Below are positions 31,123 to 39,614 of a DNA stretch of 64,000 nucleotides, in pieces. This DNA comes from CBFHND01 sp965657085. GTDB taxonomy: Bacteria > Pseudomonadota > Alphaproteobacteria > Rhodobacterales > Rhodobacteraceae. The position numbers and the translations under genes were made by a program. The first letter of the stretch is position 1, and each line of letters begins with the position of its first letter. The notes under the pieces are model-generated. The model was not told where the DNA came from. It searched no databases and worked only from the letters and a program-made list of their open reading frames with translations. Where the stretch lies: assembly GCA_965657085.1 (NCBI GenBank), contig CBFHND010000009.1:1-64000 (forward strand), given 5' to 3'.

Positions 31123-32421
31123 ATGTCAGACACACATGCTGAATCCATCCGCTTTGTGCGCGAGACTTTCCTGCCTCCGGAGGAACCTCCCGCGACCGAA
31201 CGTGGGGTGATCAAATGGGGCCGTGAAAACCTTTTTGCGACACCGGCCAATGCGCTGCTGACCGTTGTGTCGGCCTACGTGATCTATCTGGTGCTGTCGG
31301 CAATCTTGCCTTGGTTGCTTGGCGGTATCTGGAACGCCTCGAGCCTCGCGGAATGCCGTCAAATCCTGCAAGGGGCCACGGGAGGATGCTTCGCCGTTCT
31401 GGTGGACCGCATCGATCAACTGCTCTTTGGGTTCACCTACCCAAGCGAGCTTTACTGGCGGCCCACACTGGCCTTTGTGCTGCTGTTCGCAGCGGCGGCG
31501 CCCGTCCTGTTCTTTGATCTGCCGCGCAAGCTGTTGATCATCACGGCCCTTTATCCGTTCGTCGCCTACTACCTGATCTGGGGCGGTCCGGCCATGACAC
31601 CGATCTTTGCGCTTTTGGGCGTGGTTGCTGGCTATGTGGTTTACAGTCAACTGGTCGCGCGCAGCTTTGCTGCCGGCTTCTTTGGCGGCATCATTGCGGC
31701 GGCGGTTGTCTGGTACGTTGGCGGCCGTCTTGTTGGTCAGTATGCTGGTGCAGCCCCGATGATGACGGCCGTGCCAAGCCGGGATCTGGGGGGCTATATG
31801 CTCAACATGATGCTTGGTGTGACCTGCGTGTCGCTGTCGCTGCCGCTGGGCATTGCGCTGGCGCTGGGCCGTCAAAGCTCGATGCCGTTGATCAAGTGGG
31901 TCAGCGTGGTGTTCATCGAATTCATCCGGGGCGTTCCGCTGATTACGCTGCTGTTCGTGGCAAGTGTGATGCTGGCCTATTTCTTTCCGCCCGAGTCGAC
32001 GGTTGATCTGTTCCTGCGTGTGGTGATCATGATTACCATGTTCTCCTCGGCCTATATCGCCGAGGTGATCCGGGGTGGCCTCGCCGCCCTGCCCAAGGGG
32101 CAATACGAGGCCGCGGACAGCCTTGGTCTGGATTACGCACAGGCCATGCGCCTGATCATCCTGCCACAGGCGCTCAAGATATCGATCCCCGGCATCGTCA
32201 ACATCGCCGTGGGTCTGTTCAAGGACACGACACTGGTTTCGGTCATTTCGATGTTCGATCTGGTGGGCATGATCCGCGGCCCGATCCTTGCCTCGACCGA
32301 TTGGAACGGCGTGTACTGGGAACTTTTGGGCTTTGCGGCGCTGCTGTTCTTCGTCGTCTGTTACGGCATCTCTCAATACTCGCAATGGCTCGAACGCCGT
32401 CTTGCGACCGATCATCGTTAA
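31123..32421 (+). CDS. aapM: General L-amino-acid ABC transporter permease AapM
   Basis: A 432-aa permease, partner of AapQ. EAA loop: GQYEAADSLGLDYAQAMRLI, LPQALKISIPGIVNIAVGLF. An N-terminal cytoplasmic tail, then several helices not shared with AapQ (SYWRP-like periplasmic loop), then the MetI-like core (GGYMLNMMLGVTCVSLSLPL). Tightly spaced after aapQ. Confidence 0.93.
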   Translation: MSDTHAESIRFVRETFLPPEEPPATERGVIKWGRENLFATPANALLTVVSAYVIYLVLSAILPWLLGGIWNASSLAECRQILQGATGGCFAVLVDRIDQLLFGFTYPSELYWRPTLAFVLLFAAAAPVLFFDLPRKLLIITALYPFVAYYLIWGGPAMTPIFALLGVVAGYVVYSQLVARSFAAGFFGGIIAAAVVWYVGGRLVGQYAGAAPMMTAVPSRDLGGYMLNMMLGVTCVSLSLPLGIALALGRQSSMPLIKWVSVVFIEFIRGVPLITLLFVASVMLAYFFPPESTVDLFLRVVIMITMFSSAYIAEVIRGGLAALPKGQYEAADSLGLDYAQAMRLIILPQALKISIPGIVNIAVGLFKDTTLVSVISMFDLVGMIRGPILASTDWNGVYWELLGFAALLFFVVCYGISQYSQWLERRLATDHR

Positions 32422-32471
32422 GCCGCGCTCTAGCAGCAAAGCGAAAACGCATAAATCAAGGAGGCCGCACC

Positions 32472-33242
32472 ATGGCTGACACTGCAAAACAAATGAAGGT
32501 TTCGGACGAGGTCGCGATCTCGATCCAGAACATGAACAAATGGTACGGCGCATTTCACGTGCTGCGTGACATCGACCTGACGGTCTACCAGGGCGAGCGG
32601 ATCGTGATTTGCGGGCCCTCGGGCTCGGGCAAGTCCACGCTGATCCGCTGTATCAATGCGCTGGAGGAACACCAGAAGGGGTCGATCACCGTGGACGGCA
32701 CATTGCTGTCTTCGGATCTCAAGAACATCGACAAAATCCGGTCAGAGGTTGGCATGTGCTTTCAGCACTTCAACCTTTTCCCGCATCTGTCGATCCTCGA
32801 CAACCTGACGCTGGCGCCGATCTGGGTGCGCAAGACGCCCAAGAAAGAGGCCGAAGAGGTGGCGATGCATTACCTCGAAAAGGTCAAGATCCCCGATCAG
32901 GCCAACAAGTTCCCCGGTCAGTTGTCGGGTGGTCAGCAACAGCGTGTGGCCATTGCCCGGTCGCTGTGCATGAAGCCCCGCATCATGCTGTTTGACGAAC
33001 CGACATCGGCCCTCGACCCGGAGATGATCAAGGAAGTGCTCGACACCATGATCGAACTGGCCGAAGAGGGCATGACCATGCTTTGCGTGACGCACGAGAT
33101 GGGCTTTGCGCGTCAGGTGGCCAACCGCGTGATCTTCATGGACGAGGGGCAGATTGTAGAACAGAACGAACCCGAAGAGTTCTTCAACAATCCCAAATCC
33201 CCGCGCACTCAGCTGTTCCTGAGCCAGATTCTCGGGCACTGA
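32472..33242 (+). CDS. aapP: General L-amino-acid ABC transporter ATP-binding protein
   Basis: A 256-aa ATPase: Walker A GPSGSGKSTLIR, Q-loop CFQHFNLFPHL, signature LSGGQQQRVAIARS, Walker B IMLFDEPTSALDPEM, H-loop VTHEMGF. The start MADTAKQMKVSDEVA at 32472 follows AGGAGG closely; the frame upstream lies in aapM. Last gene of aapJQMP; repeat copy E follows. Confidence 0.96.
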   Translation: MADTAKQMKVSDEVAISIQNMNKWYGAFHVLRDIDLTVYQGERIVICGPSGSGKSTLIRCINALEEHQKGSITVDGTLLSSDLKNIDKIRSEVGMCFQHFNLFPHLSILDNLTLAPIWVRKTPKKEAEEVAMHYLEKVKIPDQANKFPGQLSGGQQQRVAIARSLCMKPRIMLFDEPTSALDPEMIKEVLDTMIELAEEGMTMLCVTHEMGFARQVANRVIFMDEGQIVEQNEPEEFFNNPKSPRTQLFLSQILGH

Positions 33243-33246
33243 CCTT

Positions 33247-33275
33247 CTTACGGTGGCGTTAACGCCACCTTACCC
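33247..33275. repeat. Palindromic GTAAGG-family repeat, copy E
   Basis: Palindrome GGTGGCGTTAACGCCACC (33252-33269) flanked by CTTAC on both sides and ending in TTACCCC. It lies between the convergent ends of aapP and the SixA-like gene and overlaps the latter's last codons. Confidence 0.65.
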
Positions 33276-33773
33276 CATCACCTCGCGGGGGATCGCGAAT
33301 TCAATCGGCTGGCCGCGTGTTTTGTCACCGCGCCAGCCGATGTCGTTCCAGCCTTCGACATCCCAGCGGATGACCGTGGTGGCGCACGTCGGATAGTCCA
33401 TGAAACGGGGATGAGACGGGGGCGTGTCGCACAGCCTGTGCGCAAAATCCGCGATGCCGGGATTGTGCCCAACGATCAGCAGGGTCTTGCCCTGCGCCGT
33501 GTGCACGACCTTCAACATCGTGTCGGCGCTGGCGTGGTAGAGCGCCGGGGTGAAGATCACAGGGGCCTCCAGCGCCAGGCCTTCGACGGTCTGTCCGGTC
33601 CGCGTGGCGTCCGAACTGATCACCTGATCCGGCACCAGGTCTTTGTCCCTCAGCCAGTCACCCATCGCTTTGGCTGCAGCCCGACCACGGGGATTGAGCG
33701 GGCGCAGGTTGTCCGATTGACCCGCCGACCAATCAGATTTCGCGTGCCGCATCAGGATCAGGGTGTGCATCAT
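33270..33773 (-). CDS. SixA-type histidine phosphatase
   Basis: A 167-aa member of the histidine phosphatase (phosphoglycerate mutase-like) branch. RHA motif in LILMRHAKSDW (catalytic His), R in SSDATRTGQT, and second His in LLIVGHNPGIADF. SixA acts on phosphohistidine domains of phosphorelays in E. coli; whether this one does is unknown. It starts in the stop codon of the ferredoxin gene (ATGA). Confidence 0.88.
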   Translation of the reverse strand: MMHTLILMRHAKSDWSAGQSDNLRPLNPRGRAAAKAMGDWLRDKDLVPDQVISSDATRTGQTVEGLALEAPVIFTPALYHASADTMLKVVHTAQGKTLLIVGHNPGIADFAHRLCDTPPSHPRFMDYPTCATTVIRWDVEGWNDIGWRGDKTRGQPIEFAIPREVMG

Positions 33774-34411
33774 ATTGGCACGCGCGGGGTGTGGAAGGAT
33801 CGCATGTGAAAAGCATTCTGCGCCGGTGCACGATCAAAACCTTGGCTGATGGGGCAGGCGGTGCGCACGTGACAACCCTGTTGCATACAAGCCGCCCCAG
33901 CAGGCGTATCGAGATACGCCTTACAGGCGGGCACATCATAGGCTGCCTGTGCCGACAGGGCATCGACGGGGCAGGCCTCCACGCAGGGCTTGGCGGTGCA
34001 GGTTGTGCACGGATGCTCTGCGGCTGCGGGTTGGGGCAATTGGACCGGCAGGTGCAGCGCGCCCCGGATCGAGATCATCAAACCGGCCACGGGATGCACC
34101 ATCATGCCCGTGGGGCTTTGGTGAAACTGGCCAGTATTCATGGCCCAGGCGATGAAGGGCGCGTAGGGGGGGCCGTCAGACGGGAAATCCGCCGTGCCGC
34201 CGAACTGCGTTGCAAGCGGGCGGATCATCCGCTTTGACCACCGGTCGACCGGGTCGGGCAGGCCATCGCTGTATTCGGGACTGCCCGCAAAAATCGGCCA
34301 GAAGTCCGTGTCAGCGCCCAGAAGGACGGTTGTTTCGTCTGGCGGCCCATGTCGCAGGCCCATCACGAACAGGCCAGAGGGCAGGGCCTGTGTCAGATCA
34401 TCCAGCGTCAT
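33770..34411 (-). CDS. Ferredoxin-like 4Fe-4S protein
   Basis: A 213-aa protein. A non-catalytic-looking N-terminal half (GLFVMGLRHGPPDETTVLLG, FIAWAMNTGQFHQSPTG) is followed by a Cys-rich region: CTTCTAKPCVEACP, then CMQQGCHVRTACP, enough for one regular and perhaps a second cluster. This resembles uncharacterised Rhodobacteraceae ferredoxin-domain proteins. The start at 34411 is set by the ATGA overlap with the desaturase gene; the frame continues to 34441. It probably passes electrons to the membrane hydroxylase upstream (inference from the operon). Confidence 0.7.
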   Translation of the reverse strand: MTLDDLTQALPSGLFVMGLRHGPPDETTVLLGADTDFWPIFAGSPEYSDGLPDPVDRWSKRMIRPLATQFGGTADFPSDGPPYAPFIAWAMNTGQFHQSPTGMMVHPVAGLMISIRGALHLPVQLPQPAAAEHPCTTCTAKPCVEACPVDALSAQAAYDVPACKAYLDTPAGAACMQQGCHVRTACPISQGFDRAPAQNAFHMRSFHTPRVPI

Positions 34412-35202
34412 TTCCGGCCAAAGGGCAGGGCGATGGACCACGTAAATCGGCTCGGCCGGTCATCCTGCCATTCCAGACCCACCTGCATGTCGTCGTGGCC
34501 TGCGGCGGGCTGGGCGATATAGGTGCCGAACATCTGGTCCCAGATCGACAGGGAAAAACCGTAGTTGCTGTCGTGTTCGTGGCGGTGCACCGAATGGTGA
34601 ACCCGGTGCATGTCGGGGGTGACCAGAATGCGGCGCACGATCCGGTCCAGCCACAGGGGCAGGCGGATGTTGGCGTGATTGAACATGGCGGTTCCGTTCA
34701 GGATAATCTCGAACAGGATCACGGCGATGGCGGCAGGGCCAAGCAGGTAGACCAGCCCGATCTTCAGCAGCATCGACAGGGCAATTTCGATGGGGTGAAA
34801 GCGAATGGCCGTGGTCACGTCCATGTCCACATCGGCATGATGCACCCGGTGCAGCCGCCACAAGAGCGGCACCTTGTGGGTGATCAGATGTTGCAGCCAG
34901 ATCGCGAAATCAAAGATCAGGATGGCAAGGACGACCTCAAGCATCGGGGGCCACCCCAATGCATTAAAAAGGCCCCATCCTTGTGCCGCGGCGTCCAGGG
35001 CGGCTCCGACAGCCAGCAACGGCAAGGCCAGCGCGAGAAGGCGCAGGGTGATGGTGTTGGCGATGGTAAAGCCCCAGTTCGTCACCCAGCGCGCGCTCCG
35101 CTTCTGGCTGCGGACACGGCGCGGGGCCAACGCCTCGACCGTTGCGAAGAGAGCGAAGAGGCCCAGAAAGACCAGCAGGCGAATTGTGGCTTCGTTTTCC
35201 AT
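34408..35202 (-). CDS. Sterol desaturase/fatty acid hydroxylase superfamily membrane protein
   Basis: A 264-aa di-iron membrane oxygenase. Four to five helices and the histidine boxes HLITHK, HRVHHADVD, and HRVHHSVHRHEHD. Such enzymes hydroxylate or desaturate lipids or carotenoids; the substrate cannot be read from the sequence. It heads a three-gene, overlap-coupled operon with a ferredoxin and a SixA phosphatase. Confidence 0.9.
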   Translation of the reverse strand: MENEATIRLLVFLGLFALFATVEALAPRRVRSQKRSARWVTNWGFTIANTITLRLLALALPLLAVGAALDAAAQGWGLFNALGWPPMLEVVLAILIFDFAIWLQHLITHKVPLLWRLHRVHHADVDMDVTTAIRFHPIEIALSMLLKIGLVYLLGPAAIAVILFEIILNGTAMFNHANIRLPLWLDRIVRRILVTPDMHRVHHSVHRHEHDSNYGFSLSIWDQMFGTYIAQPAAGHDDMQVGLEWQDDRPSRFTWSIALPFGRK

Positions 35203-35265
35203 GTCCGATAGGTAGAGGCTGAAAGCAGCCCTGCCAAGCGTCAGATGGACACATCTGCGTGCGGA

Positions 35266-36126
35266 TCAGCCGCGTATGATACTTCCTGCGCCATGATCGG
35301 TGAAAAGCTCCAGCAGGCACGCATTGGGCGCGCGTCCGTCAAGGATGACCACCGCGCGCACACCGCTGGCGATGGCATCAAGCGCTGTTTCCGTTTTGGG
35401 GATCATGCCGCCTGCGATCGTGCCATCTGCCGTCAGGTCGCGGATTTGCGATGCGGTCATTTCCGTGACCACATCGCCCGCGGCGTTCTTGACGCCCGAT
35501 ACATCCGTCAGCAGCAACAGGCGGTCGGCTTTGAGCGCACCCGCGATGGCACCGGCGGCGGTGTCGCCATTGATGTTGAAGGTCTGGCCATCGTGGCCCG
35601 CGCCAAGGGGGGCGATCACCGGGATGATTTCCTGCTCAAACAGGTTTTCCAGAAGGCGTGGGTCCATCTGAGACGGTGTTCCGACCAAACCCAATGCCGC
35701 ATCCGTTGGCTCACAGGTGATCAGGTTGGCGTCCTTGCCCGACAAGCCGACGGCGCGGCCGCCCTCGGCATTGATGGCCTGAACGATGCGCTTGTTCACC
35801 AGTCCGGACAGAACCATTTCAACCACTTCCATGGTCGCCTCATCCGTCACACGTTTGCCGTTGACGAAGTCGGACTGGATGTCCAGACGGTCCAGCATGG
35901 CGTTGATCATGGGGCCGCCCCCATGCACGATTACGGGGTTCACGCCCACCTGACGCATCAGCACCACGTCACGCGCAAAGGACGCCATGGCCTCGTCACT
36001 GCCCATGGCATGGCCGCCCAGTTTGATGACGACGCGCGCGCCGGTATAGCGCTGCATGTAAGGCAGGGCTTCGCTCAGCGTGCGGGCGGTGGCGATCCAA
36101 TCGCGGTTCATGTCTTGTTTTCTCAT
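35266..36126 (-). CDS. argB: Acetylglutamate kinase
   Basis: ArgB (286 aa), second step of arginine biosynthesis: phosphorylation of N-acetyl-L-glutamate. VVIKLGGHAMG (phosphate binding), VNPVIVHGGGPMINAMLDRL, LSGKDANLITCE, PVIAPLGAGHDGQTFNINGD, ALKADRLLLLTDVSGV. The start at 36126 is favoured by AAGGGAC on the minus strand; ATG 36111 (MNRDWIATA) is the alternative. Last gene of the yidC-MOSC-engB-argB tract, 115 nt after engB. Confidence 0.96.
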   Translation of the reverse strand: MRKQDMNRDWIATARTLSEALPYMQRYTGARVVIKLGGHAMGSDEAMASFARDVVLMRQVGVNPVIVHGGGPMINAMLDRLDIQSDFVNGKRVTDEATMEVVEMVLSGLVNKRIVQAINAEGGRAVGLSGKDANLITCEPTDAALGLVGTPSQMDPRLLENLFEQEIIPVIAPLGAGHDGQTFNINGDTAAGAIAGALKADRLLLLTDVSGVKNAAGDVVTEMTASQIRDLTADGTIAGGMIPKTETALDAIASGVRAVVILDGRAPNACLLELFTDHGAGSIIRG

Positions 36127-36241
36127 GGTCTGTCCCTTGGACAGGGTTATGGGAAATGGCGCGCCTGCGCGCAAGTCATTCCATGACCCCCACCCTGACC
36201 CTCCCCTTGGGGGAGGGAACGCACCTGCGCCGTTGTTCGGG

Positions 36242-36892
36242 TCAGGTGAGCGTTGCGATCACGGCGCGCAGCGTGGCGATCCCGTCGCCCTTTTCACTGG
36301 AGGTGATGATCAGTTCGGGGAAGGCGGCGGGGTGTTTGGCCAGAGTCTGGCGCACCTGTTTGAGGATCTTTTCGCGGTCGCTGAGCTTGACCTTGTCAGC
36401 CTTGGTCAGAACGCATTGGAAGGTCACGGCCGAACTGTCGAGCAGAGCCATGATCTCCTCGTCCACTTTCTTGATCCCGTGACGGGCATCGATCAGAACA
36501 AAGGCACGGCGCAGGGTCTGGCGGCCGCTGAGGTACTGTTTCAGCAGGCGTTGCCATTTCTCGACAATGGGCAAAGGCGCGTTGGCATAGCCATAACCGG
36601 GCAGGTCCACGAGGTAGAGATCTTCACCAGCGGTGAAGTAATTGATTTCCTGCGTGCGCCCCGGCGTGTTGGAGGCGCGCGCCAGACCTTTGCGCCCCGT
36701 CAGCGCGTTGATCAGCGTCGATTTACCCACGTTGGACCGCCCGGCAAAGCACACTTCGATCCGGTCGGCGGGGGGCAGGCCCGACATGGCGACCACGCCT
36801 TTGAGAAACTCAGTCTCGCCTGCAAAGAGCAGCCTGCCGCGTTCTTCGGTCTGTGGGTCGGGCGCTTCGGCCTCGGGGAATTGCATTTCCAT
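36242..36892 (-). CDS. engB: Ribosome biogenesis GTPase YihA/EngB
   Basis: A 216-aa GTPase for 50S assembly. G1 GRSNVGKSTLINAL, G2 SNTPGRTQEINYF, G3 DLPGYGYA, G4 LTKADK. The start at 36892 overlaps the MOSC gene stop (TGATG). Between it and argB lies a short spacer with a CCTCCCCTTGGGGGAGG-type palindrome at about 36201-36219. Confidence 0.96.
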   Translation of the reverse strand: MEMQFPEAEAPDPQTEERGRLLFAGETEFLKGVVAMSGLPPADRIEVCFAGRSNVGKSTLINALTGRKGLARASNTPGRTQEINYFTAGEDLYLVDLPGYGYANAPLPIVEKWQRLLKQYLSGRQTLRRAFVLIDARHGIKKVDEEIMALLDSSAVTFQCVLTKADKVKLSDREKILKQVRQTLAKHPAAFPELIITSSEKGDGIATLRAVIATLT

Positions 36893-37632
36893 CAGAGTAT
36901 CACCACGCTGTCGCCCATGCGCACGGTGCCGGGTTGGATCACTTCGGCACGGACGCTGAAATCCTGATGGCCAAAGGCGTCGAGCGCCTTGAGCGTGTCG
37001 GCATCCCGTTGGCCGGTTTCCGGGTTCGCCGTGGTGGCAAGGCATCTGTCCGTGCGTTCCCGCACGCGCAGGATGGCTTCGCCCACCTTGACCTCGCGGT
37101 CCATCCAGTCGAATTCGACCCAGGGATCGGTATCGTCGAACCAGAGATTTCCGCGCCAGCGGTGGATCGACAAAGGATGGCCCATCTGTTTTTCGACCGC
37201 GCGGTGAGACGCGTGGTTGCACAGGGTCACCGATGGAAAGTCGCTGTCGGTGTAGCCACGTCCGTCCAGCCGCATGATGTGGCTGGGCAAGGCGCGGTTC
37301 TGCGGCACGAGCGGGGCGGTCCACCCGATCAGCGCGCCGGGTTCGTCATCGGGCCGGAAAGTCAGGTCCGGCCGGTCAGGGTGCGACAGGGTGATCGTGC
37401 CGGTCGCCTCGTCCAGCTTGGCCGTCACGGCCATCAGGTTCGGCGCCTTGGACACGCGGCTGAAGTTTGCGCAGGGCGCCCATGCCCCGGCTTCGGCCTT
37501 GGAGGCGTCGTGCGCGACGGCCCAGACACGATCCCATGGCATTGCTTCACCCGCGATCAAAGTGACCTTGGCCAGTGCTTCCCGGCCGTGGCTTTTGATC
37601 GGATGTCGCCAGATGCCGGTGACCTCGGTCAT
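36892..37632 (-). CDS. MOSC-domain protein
   Basis: A 246-aa protein with the MOSC fold of molybdenum-cofactor sulfurases and mARC-type enzymes: N-terminal beta-barrel (GIWRHPIKSHGREAL) and MOSC core with VGEAILRVRERTDRCLATTA (candidate Mo-binding Cys) and RDADTLKALDAFGHQDFSV. It probably handles a sulfur- or Mo-bearing ligand; no specific substrate can be given. Overlaps yidC by 4 nt and engB by 1 nt. Confidence 0.85.
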   Translation of the reverse strand: MTEVTGIWRHPIKSHGREALAKVTLIAGEAMPWDRVWAVAHDASKAEAGAWAPCANFSRVSKAPNLMAVTAKLDEATGTITLSHPDRPDLTFRPDDEPGALIGWTAPLVPQNRALPSHIMRLDGRGYTDSDFPSVTLCNHASHRAVEKQMGHPLSIHRWRGNLWFDDTDPWVEFDWMDREVKVGEAILRVRERTDRCLATTANPETGQRDADTLKALDAFGHQDFSVRAEVIQPGTVRMGDSVVIL

Positions 37633-39443
37633 CCCTTGGCATCCGGTTTCGGTTTGCGGCCAAAGCTCTTCTTGATGTTGCCCAACAGGTCAGGCTTGTA
37701 GCCCTGGCTGCGCATGATCAGGTACTGCTGTGTAAAGGTGATCGTGTTGTTGGCGATCCAGTACACAACAAGCCCGCTTGCAAAACTGCCCAGCATGAAC
37801 ATGAACACCCATGGCATCCACGCAAAGATCATCTGTTGCGTGGGGTCCGTGGGCGCGGGGTTCAGTTTCTGTTGCAGCCACATGGAGATGCCCAGCAGGA
37901 GCGGCAGGATGCCGATAAAGATCAGTGCCATGATCGATCCGGCTTCGGGCACACCCCAGGGGAACAGGCCGTAAAAGTTGAAGATCGAGGTGGGGTCGGG
38001 CGCGCTGAGGTCCTGAAACGGTCCGAAGAAGGGCGCGTGGCGCAATTCGATGGTGACAAAGATCACCTTGTAGAGCGAGAAGAAGATCGGGATCTGCAGC
38101 AGGATCGGCAGACAGCCGGCAGCCGGGTTCACCTTTTCCTTCTTGTAAAGCTCCATCATGCCTTGCTGCATCTTCTGGCGGTCGTCGCCGGCCTGTTCCT
38201 TCAGCTTTTCCATCTGCGGCTGAAGCTCTTTCATCTTGGCCATGGACACGTAGGATTTGTAGGCCAGGGGGAACAGCAGCGCCTTGATGATCAGCGTGAG
38301 GCCGATGATCGACCAGCCCATGTTGCCGATGATCAGGTTGATCTCGTGCAGCAGCCAGAAGATCGGTTTGGTCAGGAAAAAGAACCAGCCCCAGTCGATG
38401 CTGTCGACGAATTTCTTGACGCCCTGGGACTGGTATTCGCGAATGGTGTCCCACTCCTTGGCCCCTGCGAAAAGCTGTGTTTTGACAGTGGCGGATGCGC
38501 CGGGGGCGACGGTTTCGACGGGCAGGCGCGCCACGGTCTGATAGATATCGCGGCGGTCGTCATAAAGGGCGATCTGGCGGAAGGCTGTGCCCGGTTGCGG
38601 GATCAGCGTCGTCATCCAGTAGTGATCGGTGAAGCCGATCCAGCCGTCTTCGGTCACTTCGGTCGTTTCGGCGCGCGCGCCCTGGCGGGCGTCGAATTCG
38701 AAATCGGGCATGTCATCCCAATTGATCTCGGCGTATTCGCCGTCGGTCATCGACACCACGCCTTCATGCAGGATGAAGAAGTTGCGCAGGTCCTGTGGTT
38801 CGCCGTGACGGGCCAAGAGGCCATAGGGCGCCAGTGACACCTGTGCGCCGGAGTTGTTCTGCACCGATTGGGTCATGCCGAACATGTAATCTTCGTCGAT
38901 GGTGATCTCGCGTTCAAAGATCAGGCCTGCGCCATTGTCCCATTGCAGGGTCAGGGGCGCGCCGACGCGCAGGGTGTCGCCGTTCGTGACCGACCATTCG
39001 GTGTTCGGGCCGGGCACTTGTTCGGGAGTGAGGCCGGAGCCAGCGGCCCAGCCATACAGCGCGTAATAGGCACTGTCCGACCCGGCAGGCGACAGCATGG
39101 TCACGATATCCGCGCCGGTTTCGAGGTCGGTTAGATAGTCGTTGAGGCGCAGATCGTCGAGGCGCCCGCCACGCAGCGAAATCGAGCCGCTGATGCGGTC
39201 GGTTTCGATGTCGACCCGTGGGGCTTGCACGGTTTCTTCGGACACTGGTGTCGATTGTGCCGGTGCCGCGTCTTCGTCAATGACTTGCGTGGGTACGCTT
39301 GCCGTGCCGTCGTCACTTTGGCTTACGGTCGCGGTTTCAGGGGCCGGCGTGGGTTCGGGCGGCGGAAACAGCACGAACCAGACAAGGATCACGATGAAGC
39401 TGAGAGCGGTTGCAAGAATGAGGTTCTTGTTCTGATCGTCCAT
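37629..39443 (-). CDS. yidC: Membrane protein insertase YidC
   Basis: YidC (604 aa). N-terminal helix NKNLILATALSFIVILVWFV, large periplasmic domain with a Pro/Thr/Glu-rich lead (residues about 30-85), then the insertase core from about residue 360: WGWFFFLTKPIFWLLHEINL, IIKALLFPLAYKSYVSMAKM (with the coiled C1 loop after it), NPAAGCLPILLQIPIFFSLY. The ATG at 39443 is chosen over the GTG at 39455. Gram-negative type. Its usual neighbours rpmH-rnpA-yidD are 4.4 kb away. Confidence 0.96.
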   Translation of the reverse strand: MDDQNKNLILATALSFIVILVWFVLFPPPEPTPAPETATVSQSDDGTASVPTQVIDEDAAPAQSTPVSEETVQAPRVDIETDRISGSISLRGGRLDDLRLNDYLTDLETGADIVTMLSPAGSDSAYYALYGWAAGSGLTPEQVPGPNTEWSVTNGDTLRVGAPLTLQWDNGAGLIFEREITIDEDYMFGMTQSVQNNSGAQVSLAPYGLLARHGEPQDLRNFFILHEGVVSMTDGEYAEINWDDMPDFEFDARQGARAETTEVTEDGWIGFTDHYWMTTLIPQPGTAFRQIALYDDRRDIYQTVARLPVETVAPGASATVKTQLFAGAKEWDTIREYQSQGVKKFVDSIDWGWFFFLTKPIFWLLHEINLIIGNMGWSIIGLTLIIKALLFPLAYKSYVSMAKMKELQPQMEKLKEQAGDDRQKMQQGMMELYKKEKVNPAAGCLPILLQIPIFFSLYKVIFVTIELRHAPFFGPFQDLSAPDPTSIFNFYGLFPWGVPEAGSIMALIFIGILPLLLGISMWLQQKLNPAPTDPTQQMIFAWMPWVFMFMLGSFASGLVVYWIANNTITFTQQYLIMRSQGYKPDLLGNIKKSFGRKPKPDAKG

Positions 39444-39614
39444 CGGGACCGGCACCTGCGCATGTTTGATATCACCGCCGGGTTCAACAGAGATGAGGCC
39501 GAAAGGTCAAGCGGATTCGGGTTTTTTGGGCTTTTGAAAGGCGCAAACGCGCCCTGCCGTGTCCAAGCACCACGTTGCGGTGCGGCAGGATTTCGGCAGG
39601 CCGACGCACCGCTG

